DNA of 64,000 bases from Fraxinus americana (lineage: Eukaryota; Streptophyta; Magnoliopsida; Lamiales; Oleaceae). The stretch covers positions 35,996,276 through 36,060,275 of the forward strand of contig CM068709.1 in NCBI GenBank assembly GCA_035079005.1. Reading direction: 5' to 3'. Below, piece by piece: positions 24,787 to 35,853 of the stretch; position 1 is the stretch's first letter; every line of letters begins with the position of its first letter. Both the position numbers and the translations under genes were made by a program. Below the pieces are notes generated by a model. It was given only the letters and a program-made list of their open reading frames with translations. It was not told the DNA's origin and did no database searches.

Positions 24787-25036
24787 TAAAAGTTTAGAGG
24801 AAAAATATTTTAACTCCTCATATTAAAATCTGAATAGTTACACGGCTTTATATAGCCAATACAAAGAACAGGAAACCCAGAAAAATAGGAAACTAATCCT
24901 AGAAAATAGGAAACCTTCTAGGAAATCTAGAGCTAAACTAGGAAACTAGAATAATCACTGATTTCCTAGAAGATTTACAGCTATACAATCTTTCCTACAA
25001 TATGTTTCCCATAAATACAGATTTCGGATTTTAACA
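24787..25036 (-). repeat. 3' LTR of the copia element
   Basis: 250 bp. On the minus strand it begins TGTTAAAATCC; its far end is TTTTA rather than a clean CA. It contains a TATATAAAGCC-type promoter word (minus strand). It differs from the other LTR at three positions (C/T, C/T, G/A). Confidence 0.92.
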
Positions 25037-25043
25037 CTCCCCC

Positions 25044-28000
25044 TCAAGTTGGGTGGAAAATATCTTTCAAACCTAACTTGCTTATACATGAGTCAAACCC
25101 TGGTTTAAAAAGCCCTTTAGTGAAAACATCTGCCATTTGTTGTGCTGTGGGCACAAATGGTAAGCAAATAGCTCTTGATTCCAACTTCTCCTTAATGAAA
25201 TGACGGTCGATCTCAATATGCTTGGTTCGATCATGTTGGACAGGATTATTGGCTATGCTGATGGCGGCTTTGTTGTCACAGTATAGCTTCATTGGTCCCT
25301 CAGGTTTCAGTTTCAAGTCTTCTAGCACTCTTTGCAGCCAAATTATTTCACATAAACCGTTTGCCATAGCTCGAAACTCCGCTTCAGCACTGCTGCGAGC
25401 TACTACACTCTGTTTTTTACTCCGCCATGTAACTAAATTACCCCATACATAACCACAATAGCCTGAAGTAGACCTTCTGTCAGTGATAGATCCCGCCCAA
25501 TCTGCATCAGTATATCCTTCAATGGCCCGGTTGTTGGTCTTTTTGAACAATAGTCCTCTTCCAGGTGAACCCTTAAGATATCTAAGAATCCGATAAACAG
25601 CATCAAGATGGATTTTCCCAGGAGTATGCATAAATTGGCTCACCAAACTCACACCAAAAGCTATATCAGGCCTTGTGTGAGAAAGATAAATTAGTCTACC
25701 AACAAGCCTTTGATATCTAGTTGTATCAACTTGATCCCCTTCACTTTTTCCAAGTTTAACATTTGGATCAATAGGAGTGTCTATTGGTTTGCACCCACTC
25801 ATACCCGTTTCTTTGAGAAGGTCTAGAATATACTTCCTTTGGCTTACTACAATTCCTTCTTTAGATCTTGCAAATTCCATCCCTAGAAAATACTTGAGAG
25901 TTCCAAGGTCCTTAATTTCAAATTCCTCAGCCAAACACTTTTTCAATCTGCTTATTTCTCGCACATCATCACCTGTCACAATTATGTCATCAACATACAC
26001 AATAAGGATTGCAATCTTTCCTTCTTGTGATCTTCGGAAAAGCATTGTGTGATCTGCTTGCGATCGCCGGTATCCTTGCCTTTTGACTGAGTTGGTAAAC
26101 TTCTCGAACCAGGCCCGAGGAGACTGCTTCAAGCCATAGAGGGATTTTTTCAGTTTGCAAACTTTATTCACAAATTTATCTTCAAATCCAGGGGGAGCAT
26201 TCATGAACACTTCTTCTTCTAGATCACCGTTCAGAAAGGCATTCTTCACATCTAGTTGTTGTAATGGCCAATCCAGATTCACTGCAATGGACAACAAGAC
26301 TCGCACTGAATTTAGTTTGGCTACAGGAGCAAAAGTTTCAGAATAGTCAATACCATAGGTTTGTGTAAATCCTTTGGCAACTAATCTGGCCTTGTATCGC
26401 TCCAATGATCCATCCGAGTTGAATTTGATGGTGAACACCCATTTACCAACCGTCTTCTTTCCCCTTGGTAACTCCACTATTTCCCAAGTCCGATTCTTCT
26501 CCAGAGCATTCATCTCTTCCAAAACAGCTGTTTTCCATTCAGGAACCTGTAAGGCAACTTTGATATCCTTTGGAATCTCCACATGAGAAAGTTTAGAGAC
26601 AAAAGCATGAAACTGAGGAGATAATTTCTTGTAAGAAACATATTTGGACATAGGATACAGTGGATGCCTAGTGCATTCCCTTGTTTCTTTTCTAATGGCA
26701 ATTGGAATATTAAGATCTGAAGAGGAAGAATCAGTACCTGGTATTTCGTGATCTGTCATTGGGGTTGTCTCTTGGCCATGAAGCTCAATATTGGCTTCTA
26801 CTCCTGATTTTAATTCCCTTCGAGAAAATACTTTTCCAAAACGATTTATAGTCTTATTTCCAATTGTAGTAGGACTACTGATTTCAGGGACCAAGTTTTC
26901 ATTATTTAAATCATTATTTTCCTCCAATGTGTCATTTTGAAAAAACTGACAATTTTGAGGGAAATTTGACTGATTAATGGCTCGGTTTCTTGGAGACTCA
27001 TTAGGCAGATTTTGATTTTCAGAAAAGACATTTTTAGAAAGAACATTCAAGTCATTTTCAGTGTTTGATTTTTCGACAAAGTCGGAATCTAACGTGGAAC
27101 TATCAATTACGGGAATAGGAAAGAACAAACCTTGGTGTTGCTCAAAACTAAAGATTGAATTTTTTTCTGAATTTTTTTCTCCCCCTCCCCCTAAGGTCGA
27201 ATCTGCACTAGTGTTCTCCCCTTGAAGATGAGGCCTAAAAAATGATTTATTTTCAAGGAATTGAACATCAAATGTGACAAAGTATTTTCTCTTTTGAGGA
27301 TCATAGCACTTAAACCCCTTTTGTGCGGGAGAATATCCCAAAAAAACACATTTTTTTCCTCTTGGATCAAATTTGTCGTGATGGAGATCTTTGTTATGAA
27401 TGAAAACGGTGCAGCCAAATAGTTTTAATGGAAGGTGGGATTGAAGCCGAGATTGAGGAAAAGCCTTCAAAAAATTGTTTATTGGTGTGTCAAATTTCAG
27501 AACTTTTGATGGCATACGATTTATCAAAAACGTGGCATGCAAAATTGCATCACCCCAAAAAACTTTCGGTACATGGTTTGTAAAGAGGAGTGCACGTGCA
27601 ACTTCAAGAAGATGTCTATTTTTTCTCTCAGCAATTCCATTTTGTTGAGGAGTATTTACACAAGAACTTTGTTGAATTATTCCATTTTCCAAGCAAAAAT
27701 TACTCAACAGTTTTGAAAAATACTCCCTACCATTATCACTTCTTAAAACCTTTATTTTAGTCTCATATTGAGTACAAACCATATTAAAAAAGGTTTTAAA
27801 AATGATCTCAACTTCAGATTTTGTTTTCATAAGATATACCCATGTCATCCTTGTATGATCATCAATAAAAGTTACAAACCATCGTTTTCCCATGATAGTG
27901 GGAGTTCTTGAGGGCCCCCAAATATCACTATGTACTAGTGAAAAAGGTTTTGACGGAGAATATGGGCGAGGCACATAAGGAGATCGATGCATTTTTGCCA

Positions 28001-28421
28001 TGGCACAAATTTCACACACAAAAGATGATGGATCTTTATTTAAAAATAAATTTGGAAACAAATGTTTTAAATAATAGAAACTTGGGTGTCCTAGCCTAAA
28101 ATGCCAAAGCATTACATTATTCATACCAGAATTAGAACTAGCACCTAAATCAGAATTAGAAACTGAATTTGCTTGAAGGGATCCATCATCAAAATAGTAG
28201 AGTCCGCCATTGAGTCTAGCACTGCCAATCGTCTTCCCCGATGCCAGATCCTGAAATACACAGTGAAATGGAGAGAAATTAGCTCGACAATTGTGGTCAT
28301 TAGTTAATTTACTGACTGACAGTAAATTACAAGACAATCGTGGGACGTGTAAGACGTCTTTCAGCTTTAAGAATGGTGAAATTCTGATTTCACCCTTTCG
28401 GCAATGGTGAGAACGATCCAT
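25044..28421 (-). CDS. Copia pol: integrase, reverse transcriptase, RNase H
   Basis: An uninterrupted 1125-codon frame. Order: GAG-pre-integrase region with HHCC-type zinc site (about residues 107-150, ending CEICAMAK); integrase with catalytic D near 165 (HSDIWG), second D in LRSDNGRE and E in NGIAERKN; reverse transcriptase with QLDVKNAFLNGDLEEEV and the active-site YVDDI; RNase H with GYTDADWAG, SSAEAEFRA and LYCDNKAAI, ending in the usual ADVFTKGL tail. The annotated Met is only the first in frame. Upstream the protease/gag part is in other frames, because of a shift near 28390-28420. All catalytic residues look intact, so the enzyme part is recent. Confidence 0.92.
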   Translation of the reverse strand: MDRSHHCRKGEIRISPFLKLKDVLHVPRLSCNLLSVSKLTNDHNCRANFSPFHCVFQDLASGKTIGSARLNGGLYYFDDGSLQANSVSNSDLGASSNSGMNNVMLWHFRLGHPSFYYLKHLFPNLFLNKDPSSFVCEICAMAKMHRSPYVPRPYSPSKPFSLVHSDIWGPSRTPTIMGKRWFVTFIDDHTRMTWVYLMKTKSEVEIIFKTFFNMVCTQYETKIKVLRSDNGREYFSKLLSNFCLENGIIQQSSCVNTPQQNGIAERKNRHLLEVARALLFTNHVPKVFWGDAILHATFLINRMPSKVLKFDTPINNFLKAFPQSRLQSHLPLKLFGCTVFIHNKDLHHDKFDPRGKKCVFLGYSPAQKGFKCYDPQKRKYFVTFDVQFLENKSFFRPHLQGENTSADSTLGGGGEKNSEKNSIFSFEQHQGLFFPIPVIDSSTLDSDFVEKSNTENDLNVLSKNVFSENQNLPNESPRNRAINQSNFPQNCQFFQNDTLEENNDLNNENLVPEISSPTTIGNKTINRFGKVFSRRELKSGVEANIELHGQETTPMTDHEIPGTDSSSSDLNIPIAIRKETRECTRHPLYPMSKYVSYKKLSPQFHAFVSKLSHVEIPKDIKVALQVPEWKTAVLEEMNALEKNRTWEIVELPRGKKTVGKWVFTIKFNSDGSLERYKARLVAKGFTQTYGIDYSETFAPVAKLNSVRVLLSIAVNLDWPLQQLDVKNAFLNGDLEEEVFMNAPPGFEDKFVNKVCKLKKSLYGLKQSPRAWFEKFTNSVKRQGYRRSQADHTMLFRRSQEGKIAILIVYVDDIIVTGDDVREISRLKKCLAEEFEIKDLGTLKYFLGMEFARSKEGIVVSQRKYILDLLKETGMSGCKPIDTPIDPNVKLGKSEGDQVDTTRYQRLVGRLIYLSHTRPDIAFGVSLVSQFMHTPGKIHLDAVYRILRYLKGSPGRGLLFKKTNNRAIEGYTDADWAGSITDRRSTSGYCGYVWGNLVTWRSKKQSVVARSSAEAEFRAMANGLCEIIWLQRVLEDLKLKPEGPMKLYCDNKAAISIANNPVQHDRTKHIEIDRHFIKEKLESRAICLPFVPTAQQMADVFTKGLFKPGFDSCISKLGLKDIFHPT

Positions 28422-28455
28422 CGGCCACTTTTATTTTCTTGTTTCTGCACATGGG

Positions 28456-29396
28456 CTATAAGAGTGGAACAAATGCGAAAAGCTTGTCATGTGATCTGGC
28501 ACCGGAATCTTTGATCCACGGTTCCATATTATGGGTTGAAAAACAAGATCCATAATTACCTTGATTTGCATAGGAACATGATGGAAGATCATGTGGAGAT
28601 TTTAGGAGTTTCAATAGTTGCTCAATCTGGTCATTAGTGAATGGAAATTGACTGGAATTTCCAGAAGTAGACTTGTGCTCTGTAGAAGTCTCAGAGGTGC
28701 TATTCATAGCTTTGTTTCCCTCTGTTTCCTCTTCCAACTTGTTTGTCGGTTTGTGGTTTGCCATGAATCTTCCAGCATGTCTCCTTGGTATGCCAGTGAC
28801 GTTTGCAATGCTCACACCACGGTTTCTTCTTTTTGTCAGATTCGGCTTCAGTGTTCCTTGTGATAAGGGCAGAGCTATCAAGGTCGTTGTTGTGTGAGAA
28901 TGATCCTGCCATTACCCTTTTTCGGCTTTCCTCCTGTCTCAACTCTGAAAAAACTTCCCGGATTGAGGGTAGTGGCCGGCGTCCAAGTATTCTTCCTTTG
29001 ACATCATCAAAGCTTGAATTAATTCCTGCTAAAAACATAAAAATTCTATCAGTTTCCTCACTTTTTTTAACCTTGCTAAATCTTTGGGACTCTCCCATTC
29101 CTCGTTGTAACACATGTCGAGTTCCTGCCACAAGGTTAGCATGTGATTGAAGAAAGAGGTAACATCGACATCTCCTTGTTTAGCGTTCCATAGTTTTGTC
29201 TTCAACTCAAACACCTGAGAATGGTTTTCCAAATACGAGTACGTCTCCGGACGACATTCCATATTTGTTTCTTTGACATAAACAAATAAGGTTTCCTAAT
29301 TGACTCCTCCACGGAATTGAGAAGCCATGTGGTGATTAAGGAGTTTCGACCTCCATTTTTTGAACAGGATCGATTCCTTTGGTCGTGGTTCTTCAC
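28456..29396 (-). pseudogene. Copia gag and protease, frameshifted
   Basis: Three overlapping frames carry successive gag pieces: a 5' piece with LKTKLWNAKQGDVDV and LTLWQELD (about 29262-29029), a middle piece with FLAGINSSFDDVKGRILG and the zinc knuckle CEHCKRHWHTKETC, C-x2-C-x4-H-x4-C (about 29060-28780), and a protease piece with WIKDSGARSH, the DSGA active site (about 28530-28490). At least two frame changes and a stop before pol break the polyprotein. The element may have moved with Gag from elsewhere, or decayed after insertion. Confidence 0.8.
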
Positions 29397-29570
29397 CGGT
29401 TAAAAAACCAAGCTTTCCCGTCCATCAATAGCTAATTTCTTGTTGGGCCCATTCTAAAAAATTTCTGCCATTCAGTTTGACGGTAGTGATCTGAATAGAG
29501 ACATTTGGGTTGATTTCAGTGGTTTCGGCCATGGCAGAAAAGAAAAGCTAAACCTACGGCTCTGATACCA

Positions 29571-29820
29571 TAAAAGTTTAGAGGAAAAATATTTTAACTC
29601 CTCATATTAAAATCTGAATAGTTACACGGCTTTATATAGCCAATACAAAGAATAGGAAACCCAGAAAAATAGGAAACTAATCCTAGAAAATAGGAAACCT
29701 TCTAGGAAATCTAGAGCTAAACTAGGAAACTAGAATAATCACTGATTTCCTAGAAGATTTATAGCTATACAATCTTTCCTACAATATGTTTCCCATAAAT
29801 ACAGATTTCAGATTTTAACA
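29571..29820 (-). repeat. 5' LTR of the copia element
   Basis: 250 bp, 247 of 250 identical to the 3' LTR by hand alignment; all three differences are transitions. The primer-binding site lies immediately inside, at 29558-29570. Confidence 0.92.
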
Positions 29821-30450
29821 TTATTTAAAAACCAATGAGGAACAAGTATGTTTTATAAACACTTGCCACGTATGCTTAAGAGGGAGGGAATATCAATGAA
29901 GAACCTCAATGCGAAATTTATATACATTTGGAAGAAAAAAAGCATGTTTCACTAGCCCAAATTTCATTTAAAAATAAAAAATAAAACAAATTAATTGCTA
30001 CAGATTGCATCGGTATAAACTAACTAGAATAATATGGTATGAGTGTCTATCAACATTATACATAATTGACAATTAACGAGTGCACAATAATTCCTATGAT
30101 GAAATTGAAATCCTTTATACCTGATATGCTTTCAAAGATTCTTCAGCAGCCTCCTTTCTGTCACTGCCACTCTTAAATTCTGCCAAATACCGGTAGTAAT
30201 CCCCCTTCCTACAACAATGTCAAAAGTACAAATGCAAAAACTCAAACAAAAAACAAACTTACATAGACAACTCAAGAGCACCAAGCATATGAAGTTCTAA
30301 CTCTGCAAAGAGAACTCACATTTTGTAGAAAAACACAGTGGATTCACTGCCAGATGAGGAAGGAATCAAATGCTCATCAATTACAGCCATGACGTCGGTA
30401 CAAATATTAGATAACTCTGTTTCAACCTTTTGCCTATACTCTTTTATTCT

Positions 30451-32183
30451 TGTTACAATATGCCCTCAGCTCCTCACACGTCCAGCATGCCCAGCAAATC
30501 AGCAGCTCACCTCAGCTGAATACGGCACCAATTCCAGATCCTTCTGGTTCCTTCTTCTAGTTAGTGCTGCACAAAAAAATCGTGAAACCGCAAACCGAAT
30601 CGAAACCGTTAGTTTGAAACCGTTGGTTCGGGTCCACGTGGACCCGCGGTTTTTTTCCTTCAAACCGAACCAAACCGTTTCAAAATGGTTTGGTTTAGGT
30701 TTCAATTTTCAAAATCCGCATAAAACCGAACCGAACCGTTTTTAATTTTTTAATTAAAAATTAATTTTATTAACTTACAAATTTTAAAGTTTTTACTTTT
30801 TAGAAAAAATACCAATTTACCAATACAAATTACAACCAACTCATTAAAATAATCATATAAAGTAAATTAATTTCATCATTATTGACCGATAGTTTTATAA
30901 GTCCACAACACACGTCGTGACTCGATATCTAATCTAAATTAAAATTAATCACAAATCATATGAAAAAAAATATTTATTTTCAACAATCTAAATCATAATA
31001 CAACAAAACTACGACATCAAATCACGCTCACAACTTTAGAAGCTACTTCAACTCTCATTTCTCAAAGATTTGACGCTTGCCTACCACTACTAAACAAAAT
31101 GTGATTCTCAATCACAAATCGTTAGTCGTCTTTTGCTTGTTAGTCTGCTAATTTCTACCCGAATCACAATTTCTCTCATCTCTTGATAAGTCTTAGATTC
31201 TCATTCAAGTCATTTTTTTCATTATTCTTTTTTTTTTTTTTTTTGTTATTTTTTAAACTTATTATATACTTGTGAGTTGTGATTTGGATTTAAAAACTGA
31301 CTATTTGTATGCCTGGGTGATTAATGAACTTGTTTGTCGTTTAGAAAAAATGAAAGATAGAGTGTATTGATTGTGTGAACATGTTAAAGTTTCCTAACTA
31401 ATACTACTACATTCTACTTTCGTAAAGTCGTTAGAGAATAAAATTTGTCAATTTCCAATAAATGTAAACGCTTTGTATATTTAAACATATCATGTTCAGT
31501 CCTTGTTTTTCATCTCACTAGTAGGATGAAATGAGTTTTAACCAAACTATTATAACAGAATGTGACTCTATCTTTACCAACCACTATATGACAATATAAA
31601 AGGCAAACAAGAAAATGTAAATAAAAAGAAAGAAAGATATATTCGTTCTATTAACATCCTTTAGCAACCAATTTTGAAAATAATTTATTCACGAGTTTTG
31701 TGGGAACGATAAATGTAATTTAATATTTAACATTATTAATTCTCGTTTAAACTTATATGTTAACTTATTTTAAATATATTATTATAATGTCGATGGGTAA
31801 ATCGCGGATTAAAACCGAACCAACCCGCAAATTATGGTTTGGTTTGGTTTGGTTCGAAAAATAAAATGGTTTGGTTTGGTTTGAAAAAATTTCAAACCGC
31901 ATGAAATGGTCTGAGTTGAAAATATTGCAGAAACCGCCCAAATCGAACCGCATTCACCTCTACTAGTTGTTATGTTGTTAAGTTTGTTAGATAGTTTGTT
32001 AGATATTTCACTCTATAAATAGAGCAATGTATTCACAATGTTAATTGAGCTTGATGAATAATAAAATCCCCCTTTCTCAAGTTCTTTCAATGTGATTTTC
32101 ATGTTGAACGCTTATCTTTTAATTTCAGTTTATTCCCTGCAGTAGATCAGCTTCAATTTCGTTTCCCTTCCTTGATTTTATCA
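30451..32183. mobile_element. Solo LTR inserted in exon 2 of the 14-3-3 gene
   Basis: Begins TGTTACAATATG, ends TTGATTTTATCA, and is flanked by ATTCT on both sides (30446-30450 and 32184-32188). Removing it with one ATTCT copy rejoins the 14-3-3 reading frame exactly at the family word VKRIKEYRQK. Without its nested hAT element the LTR is ~327 bp. On the plus strand it has a TATAAATAG box (about 32012-32020) and an AATAAAA signal near 32060, so it is probably plus-oriented, opposite to the gene. Confidence 0.8.
30562..31962. mobile_element. Non-autonomous hAT-like element nested in the solo LTR
   Basis: Left end TAGTGCTGCAC, inverse right end TAGAGGTGAATGCGG, the TAG-GGTG style of plant hAT elements. 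Both subterminal regions are packed with AACCG/CGGTTTGGTT words (30590-30745 and 31805-31955) around an AT-rich, non-coding core. A probable 8-bp duplication is CTTCTAGT (30554-30561) against CTACTAGT (31960-31967), 7 of 8, which would shift the right end by 3 bp. Confidence 0.65.
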
Positions 32184-33006
32184 ATTCTCTTTACATTTTG
32201 TTCGTTGCCTTTTGCATCTTCCTTTTGTTCAATTGATGATAAAATCCTCCAAGAAGCCCTTCGAGCTCCAATCACATTCTTATACCCAACTGACAGCAAA
32301 TTCCGTTCCTCAACTGTCAATTCAACATCAAGCTTTGCTACCTTCTTCATGGCATCGACCATTTCTAGTTTTCTACAAATGAATAAAAACTAATAGGCAA
32401 AAAAAAAAAAAAAAATCTGCTTTTATTCGGAGTTTAGATCACATGTTCAGAAAGACAAATAACAGTTAGAGGACTGAATTAAAAAAAAAAAAAAACAACT
32501 TATTTAAATCAATTATCCCATTATTTCTTCAGTAATGTGACCATCAAAAAGCATGCTTTTGATTAGCGAACCACCATTTCCTCAAATGTATAAACGAAAC
32601 AGGTTTGGTTTAGCAGTCCAAATTTGGATGAATGTTCAAAAATAATAGCGCCAAAGCAATAATATTAACTCGACTTCCACAAAATGAAGCAGAGCATCCA
32701 CTGCTCTTCCTCGAGCAAGAAAAAGAATAAACAAACATAAATATAAAATGCCTTTCACGAGATGTTAAGAAATGAATTTAACCACCTTCGAATATCAACA
32801 ATTCAATGGATACATTATGATTGAGAGAAAAAATCTGAAAAATTAACTCAAGTTTTACCATTACAAGAGAAAAATAAAACTGAAATGCCGGATCTAGAAA
32901 CGGAAAAAACAGAGAGTAAAAAAGAGGCAAAACCATCATAGCGTTCGGCTTGCTCTGCAAGCTTGGCGATGTATACGAAGTTCACACGCTCATTTGCCAA
33001 TGCCAT

Positions 33007-33477
33007 TTCTCTCTCACTTTATCGACGGTCTGGTTTGATCTGGACTGCAAGAACTAGGGTTTTTTATTTCTAAGGCAATTATTTATTTATGTGGTTTTCT
33101 AGTTGAGAGTTCACCGATTTTTCACACATTGTCCTATGCTATACTGGCTCAGAGTGTGAATACCAGAGCAAATTGATGCTTGAATGTGTTGTACGATCTC
33201 AGTTGTGCAGTGAGAAGTTGATGACGGTATAAAATTGGGGAAATTGAACCATTGATCCCATTCTGCTGACCTTATAGCATGTTAGCTATTAATTTTTGTC
33301 ACTCTCATTTTTAATCCTTTTCAAATAAAACTAATTTTTACATTTATTCATTTTTTTTTTTACATTTTAATCACACATTATCTAAAAAATTATTTTCACA
33401 ATATTACTTTCTCAAAAAAATAAATTTTATGTAAGTAAGTAAGTAAATAAATGGGTAATTAGAACATAACGTCTCTA
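33007..33477. other. Former 14-3-3 promoter and 5' flank
   Basis: Upstream of the pseudogene start; AT-rich without a recognisable element. 33430-33450 holds a short (GTAA)n run. No gene seen. Confidence 0.4.
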
Positions 33478-33775
33478 TATAGCAGCTTGTGATGTTGTTA
33501 AAGGACTGTGGTTGAGAGGTCTTTTAAATGAATTTGGTTTTGTAAATGAAGTGGTTAGGATATATATTGATAATCAAAGTGCTATTCACTTAAGCAGAAA
33601 TCTTGTTTTTCATTATAGGACCAAACATGTTGACATCAAATTTCATTTTGTTAGAAATATGTTTGATTAGTTTAATTAAGATTTCAACTGAATTCAATCT
33701 TGCTGATTTTGGCACTAAGGTGTTACCATTAAATAAATTCAGAAACTATTTAAAGATGTTGAATCTGTTTTGAAG
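33478..33775 (+). pseudogene. Copia RNase H fragment
   Basis: Translated in pieces this gives VKGLWLRGLLNEFGF, IYIDNQSAIHLSRN and HYRTKHVDIKFHFVRN, then LADFGTKVLP after stops. These are the last third of copia RNase H and the pol C-terminal tail. Upstream pol is absent, so only the 3' end survives. The following ~750 bp (to about 34520) may be the linked 3' LTR, with TGTTAAATCC at about 33787 as a possible start. It is unrelated to the intact copia element in this window. Confidence 0.7.
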
Positions 33776-34649
33776 GTAATGAACTATGTTAAATCCTATA
33801 GTTACCTTATTTTTGTTTTTATTCAAATCTGATTGTTTTTCTTTTCCAGGTATGATAGGTATGATAGAGCAAATGAAAATAGTAACTTGAGTTTGAATCC
33901 ACAAAAGAATACTCATAATAGTTTGGCAAAGTGGAGGTTGTTGAGTTGGGCTGCTTCTCTATTTTGGTCTTTGGGCCTCTTTCTATTTTTAGTGTTGGGC
34001 ATCTTTTGCTGTGTTGGATTAGGCCACCGATTTGCTGTTTAAATAATGGTGTAATCTTGACTTTACACTGAGCACATCTTGGACCATGGGATTAAGTGAT
34101 TTGAAGGGTTACCTTATAACCCTATTCTGGATTATTCATTTGGACGATACTTCACATTATAGGGTTTTCTCTTATGTTCTTCTCTCTCGAGCTTTTTCTC
34201 TATGGTTTTGTTTTTGAGATCCTTTGGTTGTGATATCTGTAATATCTTAGTGATATTCTTGAGTGTATTGTGTATACATTAGTGTTGTGGAGTGAAAACT
34301 TGTATATGATGAGCTAGAGGAAACTTAGTGAAGAAATCAAAATACATTCGTTGTACTATTCTTTATGATTCTTAATGGATTCGAGCAATATCTACGTAGT
34401 AGATGCTCAACGGATGAGTAGGCTTTAAGCTAAACATCCGGGCCCAAAAAGGGGCAAAAATTCTCTGTGTTCTTTTCGATTCTGCAATTATCTTTCATTA
34501 TTACTTGTTTATGTTGTGAAGCTTCGATTCTGAGACCAACATCAACTAATCGAGTGTTTTACCTAACTACTAAAAATCTCCGAAAACCTTCTTCCCACAT
34601 CAGATCCATCAAAAAAAGGTCCACCCGAATTGCCCAAAATACTATCTAA

Positions 34650-35012
34650 ATCGAAAATCAATACTGACTCCACCAACATCGATGGTGCCACTTCCCAGTC
34701 TTAAAGGTCCTCCTCGTCGCGCGCAGCAGTATAACCCTGCAGTGCCACTGCGGAGCTGCACGTTATCACCGTAGATGTGCTCCTCCTTTCCGATGGTTGT
34801 GATAGAGTGAGAAGGGAGATGTGTTGCAATAGAGGGAGAAGGGAAGAGAGTGTGAGTGAAAAAGGAGGGGGAAATTGTTTAGGGTTCGAAGGTGTGGTTA
34901 TAATATTATTTATTAATATTAAAAATTTGAGTTAACTGAATTTTGAAATATTTTGATAAGGTTGTTAGGTTTAAAATGTAATTGTTATAGTGGGGTAGTT
35001 GTGTAATTTTCC
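34650..35012. mobile_element. Truncated Mutator-like element end
   Basis: The right end (inverse GGGAAAATTACACAACTACC) is a typical plant MULE terminus. Inside lie a GA-rich tract and GC-rich sequence (34680-34880) resembling the elements at 13092-14460 and 60120-61690. No matching left end was found. Confidence 0.4.
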
Positions 35013-35166
35013 CTTTTTTGCATCCCCAATTACGTATCAATAGATCTAAATTCACCTTTTACCTCTCGTGAATGTAAAAAAAAAAAAAAAGATGTATTAT
35101 ATTTTGTCGAAAAATACAATTTGCATATCGCCATATGAGAGGTTTCCAACTACTTTAGAGATCTAA

Positions 35167-35337
35167 GGGTGTATTTGATGGATATTATTGATAAAAGAAT
35201 GTAATTTAAATAGTGATATGATGGAAAATATGTGGTTAAAAAATTAGAATAAGTTATTGATGTGATGAAAAATATTATTTTATTAAAAAATGTGTAGTTG
35301 AAAATGAGTTTTGAAATAATGTGCGTCAAATAATGCC
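35167..35337. mobile_element. Tourist-like MITE (family C, copy 1)
   Basis: Imperfect inverted ends, GGGTGTATTTGATGGATATT and GGCATTATTTGACGCACATT (inverse of right end), with internal words AAAATATGTGGTTAAAAA and ATGTGTAGTTGAAAATGAG shared with the next copy. TAA at the left; the right side is unclear. Confidence 0.5.
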
Positions 35338-35668
35338 AAATCTCTGTTTTACACTAATATTGAAAATGCACTAAGCATCTTAAATCAATAATATTAGAAG
35401 ATTAATAAGAGAGAAAATGTCTAAAGAAAAACCAAAGAACTATATATTAAGAATACAAAATAATTGTGAATATTACATTAAGTTGAAAAAAACACCGACT
35501 ACCTTAAATAAATCCTTGGGCCTACTTATCAGCACTTGAACAAGTAATAAATTGAAAGAAGTGTTTGAAAAATAATATAACTGATAATTAATAACAGATA
35601 AGTCAACTTATCTCCAAAACTCATTTTTTGTTTGACAAACGTTTAGCCAACTTCAACACAAGTATTTA

Positions 35669-35853
35669 GCCCATGTTTGATGTCATTATTTGACAAATAT
35701 AAGGTTTTGAATAGTGAATTTTTAGAAAATATATGGTTAAAAAGTAGAAAAAATTGAGATTTACGTACACCATATTTTATCGTGTGAACATATGGTTAAA
35801 AATGAATGTGTAAAATAAAAATAATTTAAAAATAATGATTGTCAAATATAAGC
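35669..35853. mobile_element. Tourist-like MITE (family C, copy 2)
   Basis: 185 bp between two TTA triplets (35666-35668 and 35854-35856). Ends GCCCATGTTTGATGTCATTA and GCTTATATTTGACAATCATT (inverse of right end). Non-coding. Confidence 0.6.

Larger units (their letters stand above)
24787..29820 (-). mobile_element. Ty1/copia retrotransposon in intron 3 of the 14-3-3 gene
   Basis: A 5034-bp element bracketed by the 5-bp duplication TTATT (24782-24786 and 29821-29825). Both LTRs are 250 bp. The primer site TGGTATCAGAGCC (minus strand, 29570-29558) matches initiator-Met tRNA, and a polypurine tract (GAGGGGGAG on the minus strand, about 25037-25045) adjoins the 3' LTR. Order gag-protease-integrase-RT-RNase H is copia. 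The pol frame is open, but gag and the protease junction are frameshifted, so the copy is not autonomous. It lies in the same transcriptional sense as the host gene. Confidence 0.93.
23878..33006 (-). pseudogene. 14-3-3 protein gene (epsilon group, GRF9-like), disrupted
   Basis: 14-3-3 dimers bind phosphoserine motifs of client proteins in cytosol and nucleus. Exons read on the minus strand: E1 33006-32934; E2 32364-32184, then interrupted, continuing 30450-30320; E3 30208-30121; E4 24568-24459; E5 24358-24210; E6 24030-23981; stop TAA at 23880-23878. Phases agree throughout. Family words include KNVIGARRASWRI, KGDYYRYLAEFKSG, LGLALNFSVFYYEI and QLLRDNLTLW. EHLIPSSSG and the GGEDAE C-terminus point to the GRF9-like group. 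Lesions: a solo LTR inside E2; TAG at 24286-24288 where the family has Tyr of EESYKDS; HPICLG for the conserved HPIRLG; and a GC donor after E5. A copia element fills intron 3. A truncated or aberrant transcript is possible, but a normal protein is not. Confidence 0.85.

Noticed and set aside
25222..27418. Plus-strand and alternative minus-strand frames inside copia pol
   Set aside because: They are shadows of the intact 1125-codon pol frame.
30446..32188. A normal intron between the two halves of 14-3-3 exon 2
   Set aside because: No GT/AG pair keeps the frame (the GTAAAG donor leads into stops with either acceptor), whereas LTR excision with the ATTCT duplication restores it exactly.
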